From Rubrivivax sp. (GTDB lineage Bacteria; Pseudomonadota; Gammaproteobacteria; Burkholderiales; Burkholderiaceae), in the NCBI GenBank assembly GCA_016790225.1, contig JAEUOZ010000060.1, forward strand, positions 1-64,000: a stretch of DNA of 64,000 nucleotides, written 5' to 3'. The notes beneath the pieces were generated by a model, which had not been told where the DNA came from, searched no databases, and saw nothing but the letters and a program-made list of their open reading frames with translations. Positions within the stretch are counted from its first letter, which is position 1; every line of letters starts with the position of its first letter. The position numbers and the translations under genes were made by a program. Positions 1-11,140 of this stretch are shown here, piece after piece.

Positions 1-1
1 G

Positions 2-94
2 CACATCTACCGCCACCACCGGCGCTACCGCATCACCGAAGGCGCCGACGAGATCCAGCTGCGGCGCATCGCCGCCACGCTGTTCGGGTTCTAG
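2..94 (+). CDS. Acyl-CoA dehydrogenase, C-terminal end only
   Basis: Only the last 30 codons lie in the window; the gene runs off the left edge. The tail reads RITEGADEIQ followed by a short helix (LRRIAATLF), which resembles the EGxxEIQ turn and closing helix at the end of acyl-CoA dehydrogenases. In that family the segment sits near the FAD of the partner subunit. The enzyme would oxidise an acyl-CoA at the alpha-beta carbons and pass electrons to ETF. The substrate cannot be told from this fragment. Its stop codon overlaps the stop of the convergent kinase gene by 4 nt, so no terminator fits between them. Confidence 0.6.
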   Translation, partial: HIYRHHRRYRITEGADEIQLRRIAATLFGF

Positions 95-2946
95 AAGACC
101 GCCCCGCCCATCGAGCCCAGGCCCAGCGCGCGCGCCGGCACGCGGTCGCGGCCCTGGACCTGCAGCACCGCCTGGCGCGCGGCGCGCATCGCCGGGGCGT
201 CGTCGTTGCCGGCGGCCAGCCGGGCTTCCAGCCAATGGGCAATGGCGTCCAGCGGCTGGCCCGGCGGCATGTCGGGCGGGCGCACGGCACGCGCGCGCGC
301 CACGGCCGCAGCGGCGCCGGGGTCACCGGCCAGCACCAGGGTGTAGGCCAGGTCGGTCTGCGCCGACCACATGCGCATGGTGCGCTTCTCGAGCTCGGTG
401 CCCAGGAAGGCCACGCGCCGCGCCAGCCGCTCGCGGCTGGTGGCCAGGTCGCCGCGAAGCCGCGCGAACTGGCCTTCGATGCGGTCCCAGCGGCTGGCCG
501 TGTGCGTGCCTTCGCGCAGCGGCTGGTGCAGCTGGCGCATGGCCGAGGCAAAGGCCTCGTCGTCGTAGAGCAGGCCCAGCTCGGCCAGGGCCATCACGGC
601 GTCGAAGGCGGTGGAGGGGCGCGGGGCCGGCTGGGCTTCGATCTCGCGCTGCAGCGCGCGGGCCTCGGCCATCACGGTGGCGCGGTCCTCGCCGGCGCGG
701 GCCCGCATCAGCAGCGTGTCGGCGCGCGCGCGCAGCAGCGTGGTGCCGGCGATGCCGGCCTTGCGGGCGCGCTCGAGCATGGCCTGGTACTCGTCGACCG
801 AGCGGCGGTACTGGCCGGTGTGGCCGAGGTAGCGAGCCAGCACGCGCGACTGCAGCAGAGAGACCTCGCTGCCCGGGCCGAACAGCCGGTCCATGTCGGC
901 CTGCAGCGCGCGGCTGCGGGGCTCGATGTCGCGGTACTGGCTGATGTCGATCTCGGTGTCGATCAGGTTGCGCCGCAGGTTGATGATGGTGCGCGCATGC
1001 CGCGGGTCGGGGCTGGACCAGAAAGGCTCGGTGCTGCGCAGCAGGTCCAGCGACTCCTGCAGCCGGCCCTGCCTGAAGCGCAGCACCTGCAGGTTGTTGA
1101 TCGCGGCCGCCTCTTCCAGCGCCCGGTCCACCGGGGCCTGCTGCACCAACGCGCGCGCGGCCTGCAGCTCGCGCTCGGCCGGCTCGAAGCGCCCGCTGTG
1201 CATGTAGGCCGCAGCCAGCGACTTGTGCATCTGCAGCGCCTCGGGCGAATGCGGCCCGAAGGCGCGCGGCAGCGTTTCGCGCAGCGGCTCCAGCATGGCC
1301 AGCGCATCGTCGTTGTCCTGCAGAACCTGGTGGGCGCGGCCCCGCATCAGCCGCGCCTTCAGCGCCTGGGGCGACTGCGGGCCGTGCAGGCGTTCGGCCG
1401 CCTCGTACCACTGGCGCAGCAGCGGGAGGGCGCGATCGAAGCGGTCAAGCGCGATGTAGGTGTCGGCCATCACGCCCATCAGTCGCACGCGCAGGCCGGG
1501 CTCGTCGCGCGTGCGCTCGGGCAGTTCCTTCAGGCCGGCCTCGAGCACCTCGAGCACCGTGGGCCATTGGCCGCCGTGCCGGTCGGGGCTGGCCGAGGCC
1601 AGCACCGAGCCCAGGTAGTCGGTGGCCAGGGCCGATTCGCGCGCCGAGCGCTCGGCGCGCTGCCACTGCCAGGTGGCCGCCGCCAGGCCCAGGCTCAGCG
1701 CCACCCCCACGCCGCCCACCGACACCGCCAGCAGCCGGTGCCGGCGCAGCCACAGCCGCGTGTTGTGCCGCCAGTGCTCGCGCCTCACGCTCACCGGGCG
1801 GTGCGACAGCCAACGATCGAGGTCGGCCATCAGCTCGCTGACGCTGCGGTAGCGCTCGCCCGGGTCCTTGCGCAGCGCCTTGGCGGCCACGGCTTCCAGG
1901 TCGCCGAAGGCGCTGGCGGGGTCGCGGGGAACGCCCGGGCCTTCGGCATCCACCGCGGTCGGGCCCGGCGTGCGCGAGAGCTCACGCAGCCCCGGCGCCT
2001 CGGTGTGCAGCAGGGCATGCTCGGCGGCCACGCGCGCCAGGCCCGCGTGGCCGAAGGGGCGGCGGCCGCCGAGCAGTTCGTACAGCATCACGCCCAGCGA
2101 GAACACGTCGGTGGCCACGCCCACCGCGCCGCCGGTCACCTGCTCGGGCGCGGCGTAGGCCAGGGTCAGGCCGCGGCCGGTCAGGCGCGTGAGGTCTCCG
2201 TTGCCGCCCTGCCCGTCTTCGGCGTCGATGAGCGCGGCGATGCCGAAGTCCAGCAGCCGCGGCCGGCCCTGTTCGTCGACCAGCACGTTGCCGGGCTTCA
2301 GGTCGCGGTGCACGATCAGCCGGCCATGCGCGTGCTCCACGGCCTCGGCCACCTGGCGCAGCAGGCGCACGCGGTCGGCCACGGTGGGCACGCGCTCGCG
2401 CACCCAGGTCGACATCGGCTGGCCGCGCACCAGTTCCAGCACCAGGAAGGCCTGGCCCTGGGCCACGCCGGCGTCGAGCAGCCGTGCGATCAGCGGGTGC
2501 TCCAGCCGCGCCAGCACGGCCCGCTCCTGCGCAAAGCGCGCGGCCATGCCCGGCGTCATCAGGTCGCTGCGCAGCAGCTTGATGGCGGCCTCGGCCTCGT
2601 ACAGGCCATCGGCACGGCGCGCGCGCCACACCTGGCCCATGCCGCCCTGGCCGATGCGGTCGATCAGTTCCCAGGCGCCCAGCCGCTGGCCCGGGGCCAG
2701 CGGATCGTCGTCAGGGTCCGATGTCAGCGCGGGCGCCAGCGCACGCCCAAAGGCCGCCAGCGCCTGGGGCGGTGCACTCGCGGGCACGGCGGTGCCGGTG
2801 ACGTCGAGCACCGCGGCACGAACGCGCGGCGCCAGATCGGGATCGTCGCGATCCAGCCGGGCCAGCCACGCCTCGCGGTCCGCGCCCGACAAGGCCAACG
2901 CCTCGTCGAGGTGGCGGGACAGGCGCTGCCAGGTGTCGCGGTCCAT
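91..2946 (-). CDS. Ser/Thr protein kinase with one membrane segment and TPR-like C-terminal half
   Basis: A 951-residue Hanks-type kinase. Seen: glycine loop GQGGMGQVW (about 99-107), lysine in AIKLL (123), catalytic loop HRDLKPGN (213-220), DFG (233-235), a PEQ motif after the activation segment, one hydrophobic helix near 405-430 (LLAVSVGGVGVALSLGLAA), and then about 500 residues of helical repeats resembling tetratricopeptides. The kinase is probably cytoplasmic with the repeats on the other side of the membrane; the target is unknown. The open frame extends upstream to 3048, but that extension runs into the 3' end of tmRNA, so I chose the ATG at 2944-2946 (MDRDTWQRLSRHLDEAL). The N-terminal 60 residues resemble the small helical cap common in proteobacterial kinases of this type. 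Confidence 0.9.
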   Translation of the reverse strand: MDRDTWQRLSRHLDEALALSGADREAWLARLDRDDPDLAPRVRAAVLDVTGTAVPASAPPQALAAFGRALAPALTSDPDDDPLAPGQRLGAWELIDRIGQGGMGQVWRARRADGLYEAEAAIKLLRSDLMTPGMAARFAQERAVLARLEHPLIARLLDAGVAQGQAFLVLELVRGQPMSTWVRERVPTVADRVRLLRQVAEAVEHAHGRLIVHRDLKPGNVLVDEQGRPRLLDFGIAALIDAEDGQGGNGDLTRLTGRGLTLAYAAPEQVTGGAVGVATDVFSLGVMLYELLGGRRPFGHAGLARVAAEHALLHTEAPGLRELSRTPGPTAVDAEGPGVPRDPASAFGDLEAVAAKALRKDPGERYRSVSELMADLDRWLSHRPVSVRREHWRHNTRLWLRRHRLLAVSVGGVGVALSLGLAAATWQWQRAERSARESALATDYLGSVLASASPDRHGGQWPTVLEVLEAGLKELPERTRDEPGLRVRLMGVMADTYIALDRFDRALPLLRQWYEAAERLHGPQSPQALKARLMRGRAHQVLQDNDDALAMLEPLRETLPRAFGPHSPEALQMHKSLAAAYMHSGRFEPAERELQAARALVQQAPVDRALEEAAAINNLQVLRFRQGRLQESLDLLRSTEPFWSSPDPRHARTIINLRRNLIDTEIDISQYRDIEPRSRALQADMDRLFGPGSEVSLLQSRVLARYLGHTGQYRRSVDEYQAMLERARKAGIAGTTLLRARADTLLMRARAGEDRATVMAEARALQREIEAQPAPRPSTAFDAVMALAELGLLYDDEAFASAMRQLHQPLREGTHTASRWDRIEGQFARLRGDLATSRERLARRVAFLGTELEKRTMRMWSAQTDLAYTLVLAGDPGAAAAVARARAVRPPDMPPGQPLDAIAHWLEARLAAGNDDAPAMRAARQAVLQVQGRDRVPARALGLGSMGGAVF

Positions 2947-3007
2947 CGTGGCGAGTCGGTCGACGAAAACGACAGCCCCGTGCCACGGGGCACTGGCAGC
3001 GGTTGAA

Positions 3008-3380
3008 TGGTGGAACCGGGGGGAATCGAACCCCCGTCCGCAAGCCATCGCCGGACGGTTCTACATGCGTAGCTGTCTGATTTGAGTTTAGGAGCCGCGG
3101 TCGCGCAGCAGCACGCTACCGAAGCCCCGAGTCACTTGGATCTGAGCCCCTGCCGAATGACGCGGCGAGGGCCGATCCGATGTGAATGACCCCGCTGCGT
3201 CAGGCCTTGCGGCCCGCCGCCCAGCCCATCGGCAGACTGGTGCGAGGCTCACCGGTGTTAAGCGGCGAGGGCGAAACGTTCGTCGTTCGCAGTTACTTGT
3301 TTCCAGTGGATTTACGAGCGAACTGGTGCTCGGCATGCCCCGCGCCGACTCCGCACCCACGTCGAAGCCAGGTCGGTCCC
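3008..3380 (-). ncRNA. ssrA: tmRNA (transfer-messenger RNA)
   Basis: tmRNA rescues stalled ribosomes and tags the nascent peptide for proteolysis. Reading the minus strand, the 5' end GGGACCG (3380-3374) pairs over 7 bp, with one G-U, with CGGTTCC near the 3' end. That is followed by A73 and an encoded CCA (3010-3008). The T arm GGGGG-TTCGATT-CCCCC precedes it. The tag frame is 3290-3258: GCG AAC GAC GAA CGT TTC GCC CTC GCC GCT TAA, encoding ANDERFALAA, a known betaproteobacterial tag. The length of about 373 nt is normal. It starts 12 nt beyond the gph stop codon, so its promoter must lie within gph or it is processed from a longer transcript. Confidence 0.97.
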
Positions 3381-3392
3381 ATGGCCCCGAGT

Positions 3393-4052
3393 TTAGGCCA
3401 GTTGCAGCCAGTTCAAGAGCGCCTGCGGAGAATCGGCAAGATGGTCGGCGTTCCAGTCGGCTGGCGACTCACCCGGACCCAGGTAGCCCCAGGCCACGGC
3501 CACGGTGGTCATGCCGGCGGCGCGGCCGGCCAGCATGTCGCGCCGGTCGTCGCCCACGTAGACGCAGCGCGAAGGTGGCACGCCCAGCGCCTGGGCGGCG
3601 TGCAGCAAGGGCGCCGGGTGCGGCTTGGTGTGCGGTGTGGTGTCGCCGCCCACCAGCACCGCGGCGCGCGGCGCCAGCGCCAGGCCTTCGAGCAAAGGCG
3701 CAGCCAGTCGCACGGCCTTGTTGGTGACCACGCCCCAGGGCCGGGGGTGGCCTTCGATGCCCGCCAGCAGGCCGTCGATGCCCTGGAACACCGAGGTCTG
3801 CTCCAGCAGGCGCAGCGCGTAGATGGCCAGGAACTCGTCGCGCAAGGCCTCGTAGGCCGCATCGCCCGGGGCCAGGCCGAAGCCGGCACGCAGCATGCCC
3901 CGCGCGCCCGAGCCGCACAGGGCACGGTAGTCGGACAAAGGCAGCGGAGGCAGCCCGTGGCGGGCGCGCAGGTCGTTGGCGGCACCGCCCAGGTCAGGCG
4001 CACTGTCCACCAGCGTGCCGTCGAGATCGAACAGGACGGCGTCGAAGCGCAT
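3393..4052 (-). CDS. gph: Phosphoglycolate phosphatase (HAD superfamily)
   Basis: A 219-residue HAD hydrolase of subfamily IA. Seen: nucleophile motif DLDGTLVDS at residues 8-16, motif II/III residues in VVTNKAV, and the acidic motif VYVGDDRRDM. Family members hydrolyse 2-phosphoglycolate, clearing this by-product of DNA-end repair. The start ATG at 4050-4052 overlaps the ubiG stop codon (ATGA), so the two are translationally coupled; ubiG followed by gph is the usual betaproteobacterial order. Some homologues in this position prefer other sugar phosphates such as N-acetylmuramate 6-phosphate (the MupP type), which the sequence alone does not exclude. Confidence 0.88.
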   Translation of the reverse strand: MRFDAVLFDLDGTLVDSAPDLGGAANDLRARHGLPPLPLSDYRALCGSGARGMLRAGFGLAPGDAAYEALRDEFLAIYALRLLEQTSVFQGIDGLLAGIEGHPRPWGVVTNKAVRLAAPLLEGLALAPRAAVLVGGDTTPHTKPHPAPLLHAAQALGVPPSRCVYVGDDRRDMLAGRAAGMTTVAVAWGYLGPGESPADWNADHLADSPQALLNWLQLA

Positions 4053-4753
4053 CAGCGGCCCGGGCGGCGGCAGGCCAGCAGGTAGTTCACGCTGGTGTCG
4101 GCGTTCAGCGAGTACCGCCGCGTGAAGGGGTTGTAGCCCATGCCGCGCGTGGCCACCAGCTCCAGGCCGGCATCGCGCACATGGCGCGCCAGCTCGCTGG
4201 GCCGGATGAAGCGGGCGTACTCGTGCGTGCCCTTGGGCAGCAGGTCCAGCACGTACTCGGCCCCGACGATGGCGAACAGGAAGGACTTGGGGTTGCGGTT
4301 GATCGTGGAAAAGAACACCCAGCCCCCCGGCTTGATCAGGGTGGCGCAGGCCCGCACGGTGGAGGCCGGGTCGGGCACGTGCTCGAGCATTTCCATGCAG
4401 GTGACGGTGTCGAAGGCCGCCGGCTGCTCGGCGGCCAGCGCCTCGGCGGCGATCTCGCGGTAGTCGACGTCGACACCGGCTTCCAGCGCATGCAGTCGCG
4501 CCACGCCCAATGGCTTGGCGGCCAGGTCGATGCCGGTGACCTGGGCGCCGCGACGGGCCATGGCCTCGGCCAGGATGCCGCCGCCGCAGCCCACGTCGAC
4601 GATGCGGCGCCCCTTCACGGGCGCCAGGCTGTCGATCCAGTCCAGGCGCAGCGGGTTGATCTCGTGCAGCGGGCGGAACTCGCTGGTGGGATCCCACCAG
4701 CGGTGCGCCAGCGCGCTGAACTTGGCCAGTTCCTGGGTGTCGACGTTGCTCAT
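4052..4753 (-). CDS. ubiG: Ubiquinone biosynthesis O-methyltransferase UbiG
   Basis: A 233-residue class I SAM-dependent methyltransferase. It performs both O-methylation steps of the ubiquinone ring (the hydroxylated polyprenyl phenol and demethylubiquinone). Seen: an N-terminal [26 protein letters not shown] segment typical of UbiG, the SAM motif [14 protein letters not shown] (about 53-66), and the acidic residue in VTGID. The C-terminal part ([21 protein letters not shown]) also matches the family. Length is usual. The gene begins only 18 nt downstream of the terminator of the OmpA-like gene, so it needs a promoter overlapping that terminator or depends on readthrough. Confidence 0.95.
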   Translation of the reverse strand: MSNVDTQELAKFSALAHRWWDPTSEFRPLHEINPLRLDWIDSLAPVKGRRIVDVGCGGGILAEAMARRGAQVTGIDLAAKPLGVARLHALEAGVDVDYREIAAEALAAEQPAAFDTVTCMEMLEHVPDPASTVRACATLIKPGGWVFFSTINRNPKSFLFAIVGAEYVLDLLPKGTHEYARFIRPSELARHVRDAGLELVATRGMGYNPFTRRYSLNADTSVNYLLACRRPGR

Positions 4754-4770
4754 GGCGTGTGAGGGTGCCC

Positions 4771-4802
4771 GAAAAACGACAAACCCCGCCGCAGCGGGGT
4801 TT
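4771..4802 (-). terminator. Intrinsic terminator after the OmpA-like gene
   Basis: On the minus strand the hairpin AAACCCCGC-TGCG-GCGGGGTTT (4802-4781) is followed by GTCGTTTTTC, with five consecutive T (complement of 4772-4776). It lies 42 nt after the stop of the OmpA-like gene and should end that transcript before ubiG. Confidence 0.85.
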
Positions 4803-4843
4803 CGATCGGGGGGCCCGGCCGTGTCAGGCCGGGCGGCCCGGGA

Positions 4844-5551
4844 TCACTTCTTGGCGCGGGTGCCGACGACCTCGATCTCGACGCGGCGGTTCTTCGCCTT
4901 GCCTTCCTTGGTCTTGTTGTCGGCCACGGGCTGCTTCTCGCCCTTGCCTTCGGTGTAGACGCGGTTCTTCTCGATGCCCTTCTCGACCAGGTAGGCCTTG
5001 ACGGCATCGGCGCGCTTGACCGACAGCTTCTGGTTGTAGGCGTCGGAGCCGTCGCTGTCGGTATGGCCGACGGCGATGATCACCTCGAGGTTGATGCCCT
5101 TGGTCTTGGAGACCAGGTCATCCAGCTTCGCCTTGGCTTCGGGCTTCAGCACGGCCTTGTCGACGTCGAAGAAGGCGTCGGCAGCGAACGTGACCTTCTC
5201 GCTCACAGGGGCGGGGCGGGCCGCAGGGGCGGCAGGACGCGCGGCCGGGGCCGGGGCGGCCGACGGAGCCGGCGTGGCCGGAGCAGCCGGGCGGGCGGCA
5301 GGAGCAGGAGCAGGAGCAGGTGCCGGACGAGCGGCGGGGGGAGCCGGAGGCTTCACGGCACCGTCGCAATCGGCGACGGCGGTGGCAGGGGTCCAGTTGG
5401 CGTCGCGCCAGCACAGTTCGTTGCTGCCGTTCTTCCACACCAGAGAACCATCACCATTGCGCCAGTTGTCGACCGTCTGCGCCATCGCGGCGATCGGGGT
5501 GGCAAGCGCGATCGACGCGATCAGCATCGCCGCCTTGTTCAGCTTCTTCAT
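4844..5551 (-). CDS. OmpA-family envelope protein with Ala/Pro-rich linker
   Basis: A 235-residue secreted protein. Seen: signal peptide MKKLNKAAMLIASIALATPIAAMA with cleavage likely after AMA, a short domain rich in Trp and Asn (VDNWRNGDG... ELCWRD), a 50-residue Ala/Pro-rich linker, then an OmpA C-terminal peptidoglycan-binding domain (FFDVDKAVLKPEAKAKLDDL, VGHTDSDGSDAYNQKLS, and the closing NRRVEIEV). It should tether the envelope to peptidoglycan; no transmembrane beta barrel is apparent. The ATG at 5549-5551 is preceded by AGGAGAAAC, a strong ribosome binding site. The frame is open further upstream, but that part looks non-coding. Together with ubiG and gph it forms the usual block divergent from gyrA. 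Confidence 0.9.
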   Translation of the reverse strand: MKKLNKAAMLIASIALATPIAAMAQTVDNWRNGDGSLVWKNGSNELCWRDANWTPATAVADCDGAVKPPAPPAARPAPAPAPAPAARPAAPATPAPSAAPAPAARPAAPAARPAPVSEKVTFAADAFFDVDKAVLKPEAKAKLDDLVSKTKGINLEVIIAVGHTDSDGSDAYNQKLSVKRADAVKAYLVEKGIEKNRVYTEGKGEKQPVADNKTKEGKAKNRRVEIEVVGTRAKK

Positions 5552-5805
5552 GTTTCTCCTCTCGATGAAAGCCGCAGCAAACCTGCGAAACGTCGGGAAC
5601 CCGTAAGCACACATGTGGACCGGCCGATTCCCCTCGGCACACGGCCGGAAGCAGGTACCCACCAGTAACCAAAACATTGTGCCACACGCACCGTGGCGCT
5701 CCCCATTTTGGGCCGGCGACCTCGGGCCACTGCCCCGGCTGTTGCAAGGCTGCCACAAAGGGGCGCCGCTTAGAATGATCCGTTGCCCGCCGCCGCCCTG
5801 CATCC

Positions 5806-8432
<2,627 letters not shown>

Positions 8433-8433
<1 letters not shown>

Positions 8434-9014
8434 TGATTCGATCCTGGCTCTTGGCCGCCACCCTGCTGGTGTCGGCCCCCCTGGTGCTGGCCCAGACGCC
8501 GGGCGGCAAGAAGGAACTGGCACTGAAGATTGTCCAGCTGCAGCAACCGGCCGTCGAAGGCCTGGCGCGGCAGATGGTGGAGGCGCCGGCGGCGCAGCTG
8601 CTGCAGCAGGCCGGCCAGGCCGTTCAGCAGCGCGTGGCGGCCGATCGACGCGAATCGGTCTGGCAGGACATCCAGGCGGACGCCCGCCGTTATGTCGATG
8701 ACGCGCTGCCCACCGTGCGCGACCGCGCCCTCAAGCTCGCGCCCACCACCCTGGCGCCGCTGCTGGAAGAGCGGCTGAGCGAAGACGAACTGCGTCAGGT
8801 GCTGCAGATCATGCAGCAGCTGGATTCGCCGGTCTACCGCAAGTACCTCGCGCTGTCGCCCGATCTGCAGAAGGCCCTGGGCGAGAAGCTGGTGGCCGAG
8901 ACCCGCGCCCAGGTCGAACCCAAGATGCAGACCCTGCAGAGCAACGTGGCCAAGCGCCTGGGTGTCAGCCCGAACAAGCCCGCCGAGGGCGGCGGCGCGG
9001 CCCCGAAGAAGTGA
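8433..9014 (+). CDS. DUF2059-type exported protein
   Basis: A 193-residue protein with a signal peptide (MIRSWLLAATLLVSAPLVLAQ) and a helical, Gln- and Ala-rich mature part. The segment LSEDELRQVLQIMQQLDSPVYRKYLAL matches the core of DUF2059, where a helix is followed by a short motif containing SP.. and Y. A lysine-rich tail (GGGAAPKK) ends it. The function is unknown; it is probably periplasmic. Its ATG overlaps the gyrA stop codon (TGATG), so it is translated as part of the gyrA transcript. The position just after gyrA is conserved in Burkholderiales. Confidence 0.8.
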
Positions 9015-9097
9015 TTGCGCCGGCCCCGGCCTGCCTGGCAGCGGTCTCATGGCCTGCGCCGCTTGACATCACTCTGAATTCCTTTGCCTGAACCGCC

Positions 9098-10195
9098 ATG
9101 GCCGAGACTCCCCCTGCTGCGCTGCTGGCCTTGCGCCACCGGATCGACGCGCTCGATGTCGAGCTGCTGGCGCTGCTGAACCAGCGCGCCGCGCTGGCGC
9201 TGGAGGTGGGTGAACTCAAGAAGGCCGAGGGCTCGCCGGTCTTCCGGCCCGAGCGCGAAGCGCAGGTCATCGACGGACTGAAGGCCCGCAACGCCGGGCC
9301 TCTGAAATCCGACAGCGTGGCGCCGATCTGGCGCGAGATCATGTCGGCCTGCCGCTCGCTGGAAGCACCCACGCGCGTGGCCTTTCTCGGGCCGGCCGGC
9401 ACCTTCAGCGAACAGGCGGCGCTGGGCTACTTCGGCTCATCGATCCTGCGCGTGCCCTGCGCCAGCATCGACGAGGTCTTCCGCAGCACCAGCGCGGGCG
9501 CGGCCGATTTCGGCGTGGTGCCGGTCGAGAATTCCACCGAAGGTGTCGTGGCGCGCTCGCTGGATCTCTTCCTGCACACGCCACTGTTCATCGTCGGCGA
9601 GACCAGCCTGCTGGTGCGCCACAACCTCCTGCGCCGCAGCAACGCGCTCGAAGGCATCACCGCCGTGGCGGCACATCCGCAGGCCCTGGCGCAGTGCCAC
9701 GAATGGCTTTCCCATCACCTGCCGCAGGCCGAGCGCCGCCCGGTGGCCAGCAATGCCAAGGGGGCCAGCCTGGCCGCGCAGGATGAGCAGCTGGCCGCCA
9801 TCGCCAGCGAACGCGCGGGCAGCGAATACGGCCTGCACGTCGTGGCACCGGCCATCCAGGACGACGCGCACAACCGCACGCGCTTTGCCATCGTGGCGCA
9901 CCCGCACGTGCACCCCACGCCCAAGGCCAGCGGACACGACTGCACCAGCCTGGTGGTCAGCGTCACCAACCGCCCCGGCGCCGTGCACGACATGCTGGTG
10001 CCGCTGAAGGCGCACGGCGTCTCGATGACGCGCTTCGAATCCCGCCCGGCCCGGTCCGGCCAGTGGGAGTACTACTTCTACATCGACATCGCCGGCCATC
10101 CGGACGAGCCCGCCGTCGAGGCCGCGCTGCGCGAGCTGCGCGAGGCCTGCGCCTTCTTCAAGGTGCTGGGCACGTATCCGATCGACGTGCACTGA
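9098..10195 (+). CDS. pheA: Bifunctional chorismate mutase / prephenate dehydratase
   Basis: A 365-residue P-protein that converts chorismate to prephenate and then to phenylpyruvate, in phenylalanine synthesis. Seen in order: an AroQ-type chorismate mutase (about 5-90; LRHRIDALDVELLALLNQRA), the prephenate dehydratase domain beginning RVAFLGPAGTFSEQAAL with the catalytic TRF in NRTRFAIVA, and a C-terminal ACT domain with the phenylalanine-binding ESRP (FESRPARSGQWEYYF). Length is typical. It sits 83 nt after the DUF2059 gene. The serC and hisC genes that often flank pheA in related genomes are absent from this block. Confidence 0.96.
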   Translation: MAETPPAALLALRHRIDALDVELLALLNQRAALALEVGELKKAEGSPVFRPEREAQVIDGLKARNAGPLKSDSVAPIWREIMSACRSLEAPTRVAFLGPAGTFSEQAALGYFGSSILRVPCASIDEVFRSTSAGAADFGVVPVENSTEGVVARSLDLFLHTPLFIVGETSLLVRHNLLRRSNALEGITAVAAHPQALAQCHEWLSHHLPQAERRPVASNAKGASLAAQDEQLAAIASERAGSEYGLHVVAPAIQDDAHNRTRFAIVAHPHVHPTPKASGHDCTSLVVSVTNRPGAVHDMLVPLKAHGVSMTRFESRPARSGQWEYYFYIDIAGHPDEPAVEAALRELREACAFFKVLGTYPIDVH

Positions 10196-10217
10196 GCCGG
10201 CTCGTCTGGGCATCACC

Positions 10218-11102
10218 ATGTTCGAGCAGCTCGGCATCATCGGATGCGGCCTGATGGGTGGCAGCTTCGCGCTGGCGCTCAAGCGCCAGGGGCTGGTGCG
10301 TCGCGTGGTGGGCTACAGCAAGTCGCCCTCCACCACCGAGCTGGCGCGGCGCCTGGGTGTGATCGACGAAGCAGCGGAATCGGCGCTGCGCGCGGTCTCG
10401 GGCTCCGACATCGTGCTGCTGGCGGTGCCGGTGTCCGCCACCGAAGGCACGCTCAAGAGCATCCGCCAGCTGGTCGATCCGGCCGTGCTGCTGATGGACG
10501 TGGGCAGCACCAAACGCGATGTGGTGGATGCCGCGCGGCGTGTGCTGCGCGATCGCATCGCCTCCTTCGTGCCTGCGCACCCCATCGCCGGCAAGGAAGC
10601 GTCCGGCATCCAGCACGCGGATGCGCTGCTCTACCAGCGCCGACAGGTCATCCTGACACCGCTGCCGCAGACCGATGCGGCGCTGCTGCAGAAGGCGGCC
10701 GATGTCTGGTCGGCCATCGGCGCGCAGGTGCTGCGCATGTCGCCGGAGCACCACGATGCGGCCTTCGCTTCGGTCAGCCATCTGCCCCACCTGCTGGCCT
10801 TCGCCTTCTTCAATGCCGTGGCCAACCAGCCCTCGGGGCGCGAATACCTGTCCCTGGCCGGGCCTGGCTTTCGCGATTTCACGCGCATCGCCGCAAGCGA
10901 CCCCACGATCTGGCGCGACATCCTCTGCGCCAACCGCGAAGAGGTCCTCAAGCAGTCGCAGCGCTTCCGCCAGACGCTGGACGCCTTCGAGCTGGCGCTC
11001 AAGACGGGCAATGCCGACGCCGTGGAACAGCTGATCCGCACCGCCGCAGAAGGGCGCAGCGATTGGCACATGGGCGGCGCCCGTGGCGGCGATCGCAGCT
11101 GA
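10218..11102 (+). CDS. tyrA: Prephenate dehydrogenase
   Basis: A 294-residue NAD(P)-dependent enzyme of tyrosine synthesis that oxidatively decarboxylates prephenate to 4-hydroxyphenylpyruvate. Seen: the Rossmann motif [16 protein letters not shown] at the N-terminus, the DVGSTK turn, the HPIAGKE active-site segment with the conserved catalytic His, and the helical dimerisation half with [11 protein letters not shown]. No ACT or mutase domain is fused. It starts 22 nt after pheA, consistent with one aromatic amino-acid operon running into aroA-cmk. Confidence 0.95.
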   Translation: MFEQLGIIGCGLMGGSFALALKRQGLVRRVVGYSKSPSTTELARRLGVIDEAAESALRAVSGSDIVLLAVPVSATEGTLKSIRQLVDPAVLLMDVGSTKRDVVDAARRVLRDRIASFVPAHPIAGKEASGIQHADALLYQRRQVILTPLPQTDAALLQKAADVWSAIGAQVLRMSPEHHDAAFASVSHLPHLLAFAFFNAVANQPSGREYLSLAGPGFRDFTRIAASDPTIWRDILCANREEVLKQSQRFRQTLDAFELALKTGNADAVEQLIRTAAEGRSDWHMGGARGGDRS

Positions 11103-11140
11103 CCCAGGCCGTTTGCCATGACCCTGGCCCGCCCAAGCTG

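Noticed and set aside
235..3006. Very long plus-strand open frame (923 codons) opposite the kinase gene
   Set aside because: It is the mirror of a real, motif-rich kinase gene in GC-rich DNA; its product is low-complexity (His, Gln, Arg, Gly) with no domain signature.
2947..3048. Upstream extension of the kinase gene (MACGRGFDSPRF...)
   Set aside because: It would translate the T arm and acceptor end of tmRNA; the downstream ATG at 2946 is more reasonable.
3008..3090. Possible tRNA gene suggested by the T-arm motif and CCA
   Set aside because: The tRNA-like end belongs to tmRNA: its acceptor partner lies 360 nt away at 3374-3380 and the tag frame ANDERFALAA is between.
5742..5776. gyrA promoter TTGCAA ... 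TAGAAT
   Set aside because: The spacing of 23 nt is too long for a sigma-70 promoter, so it is not listed as a feature.
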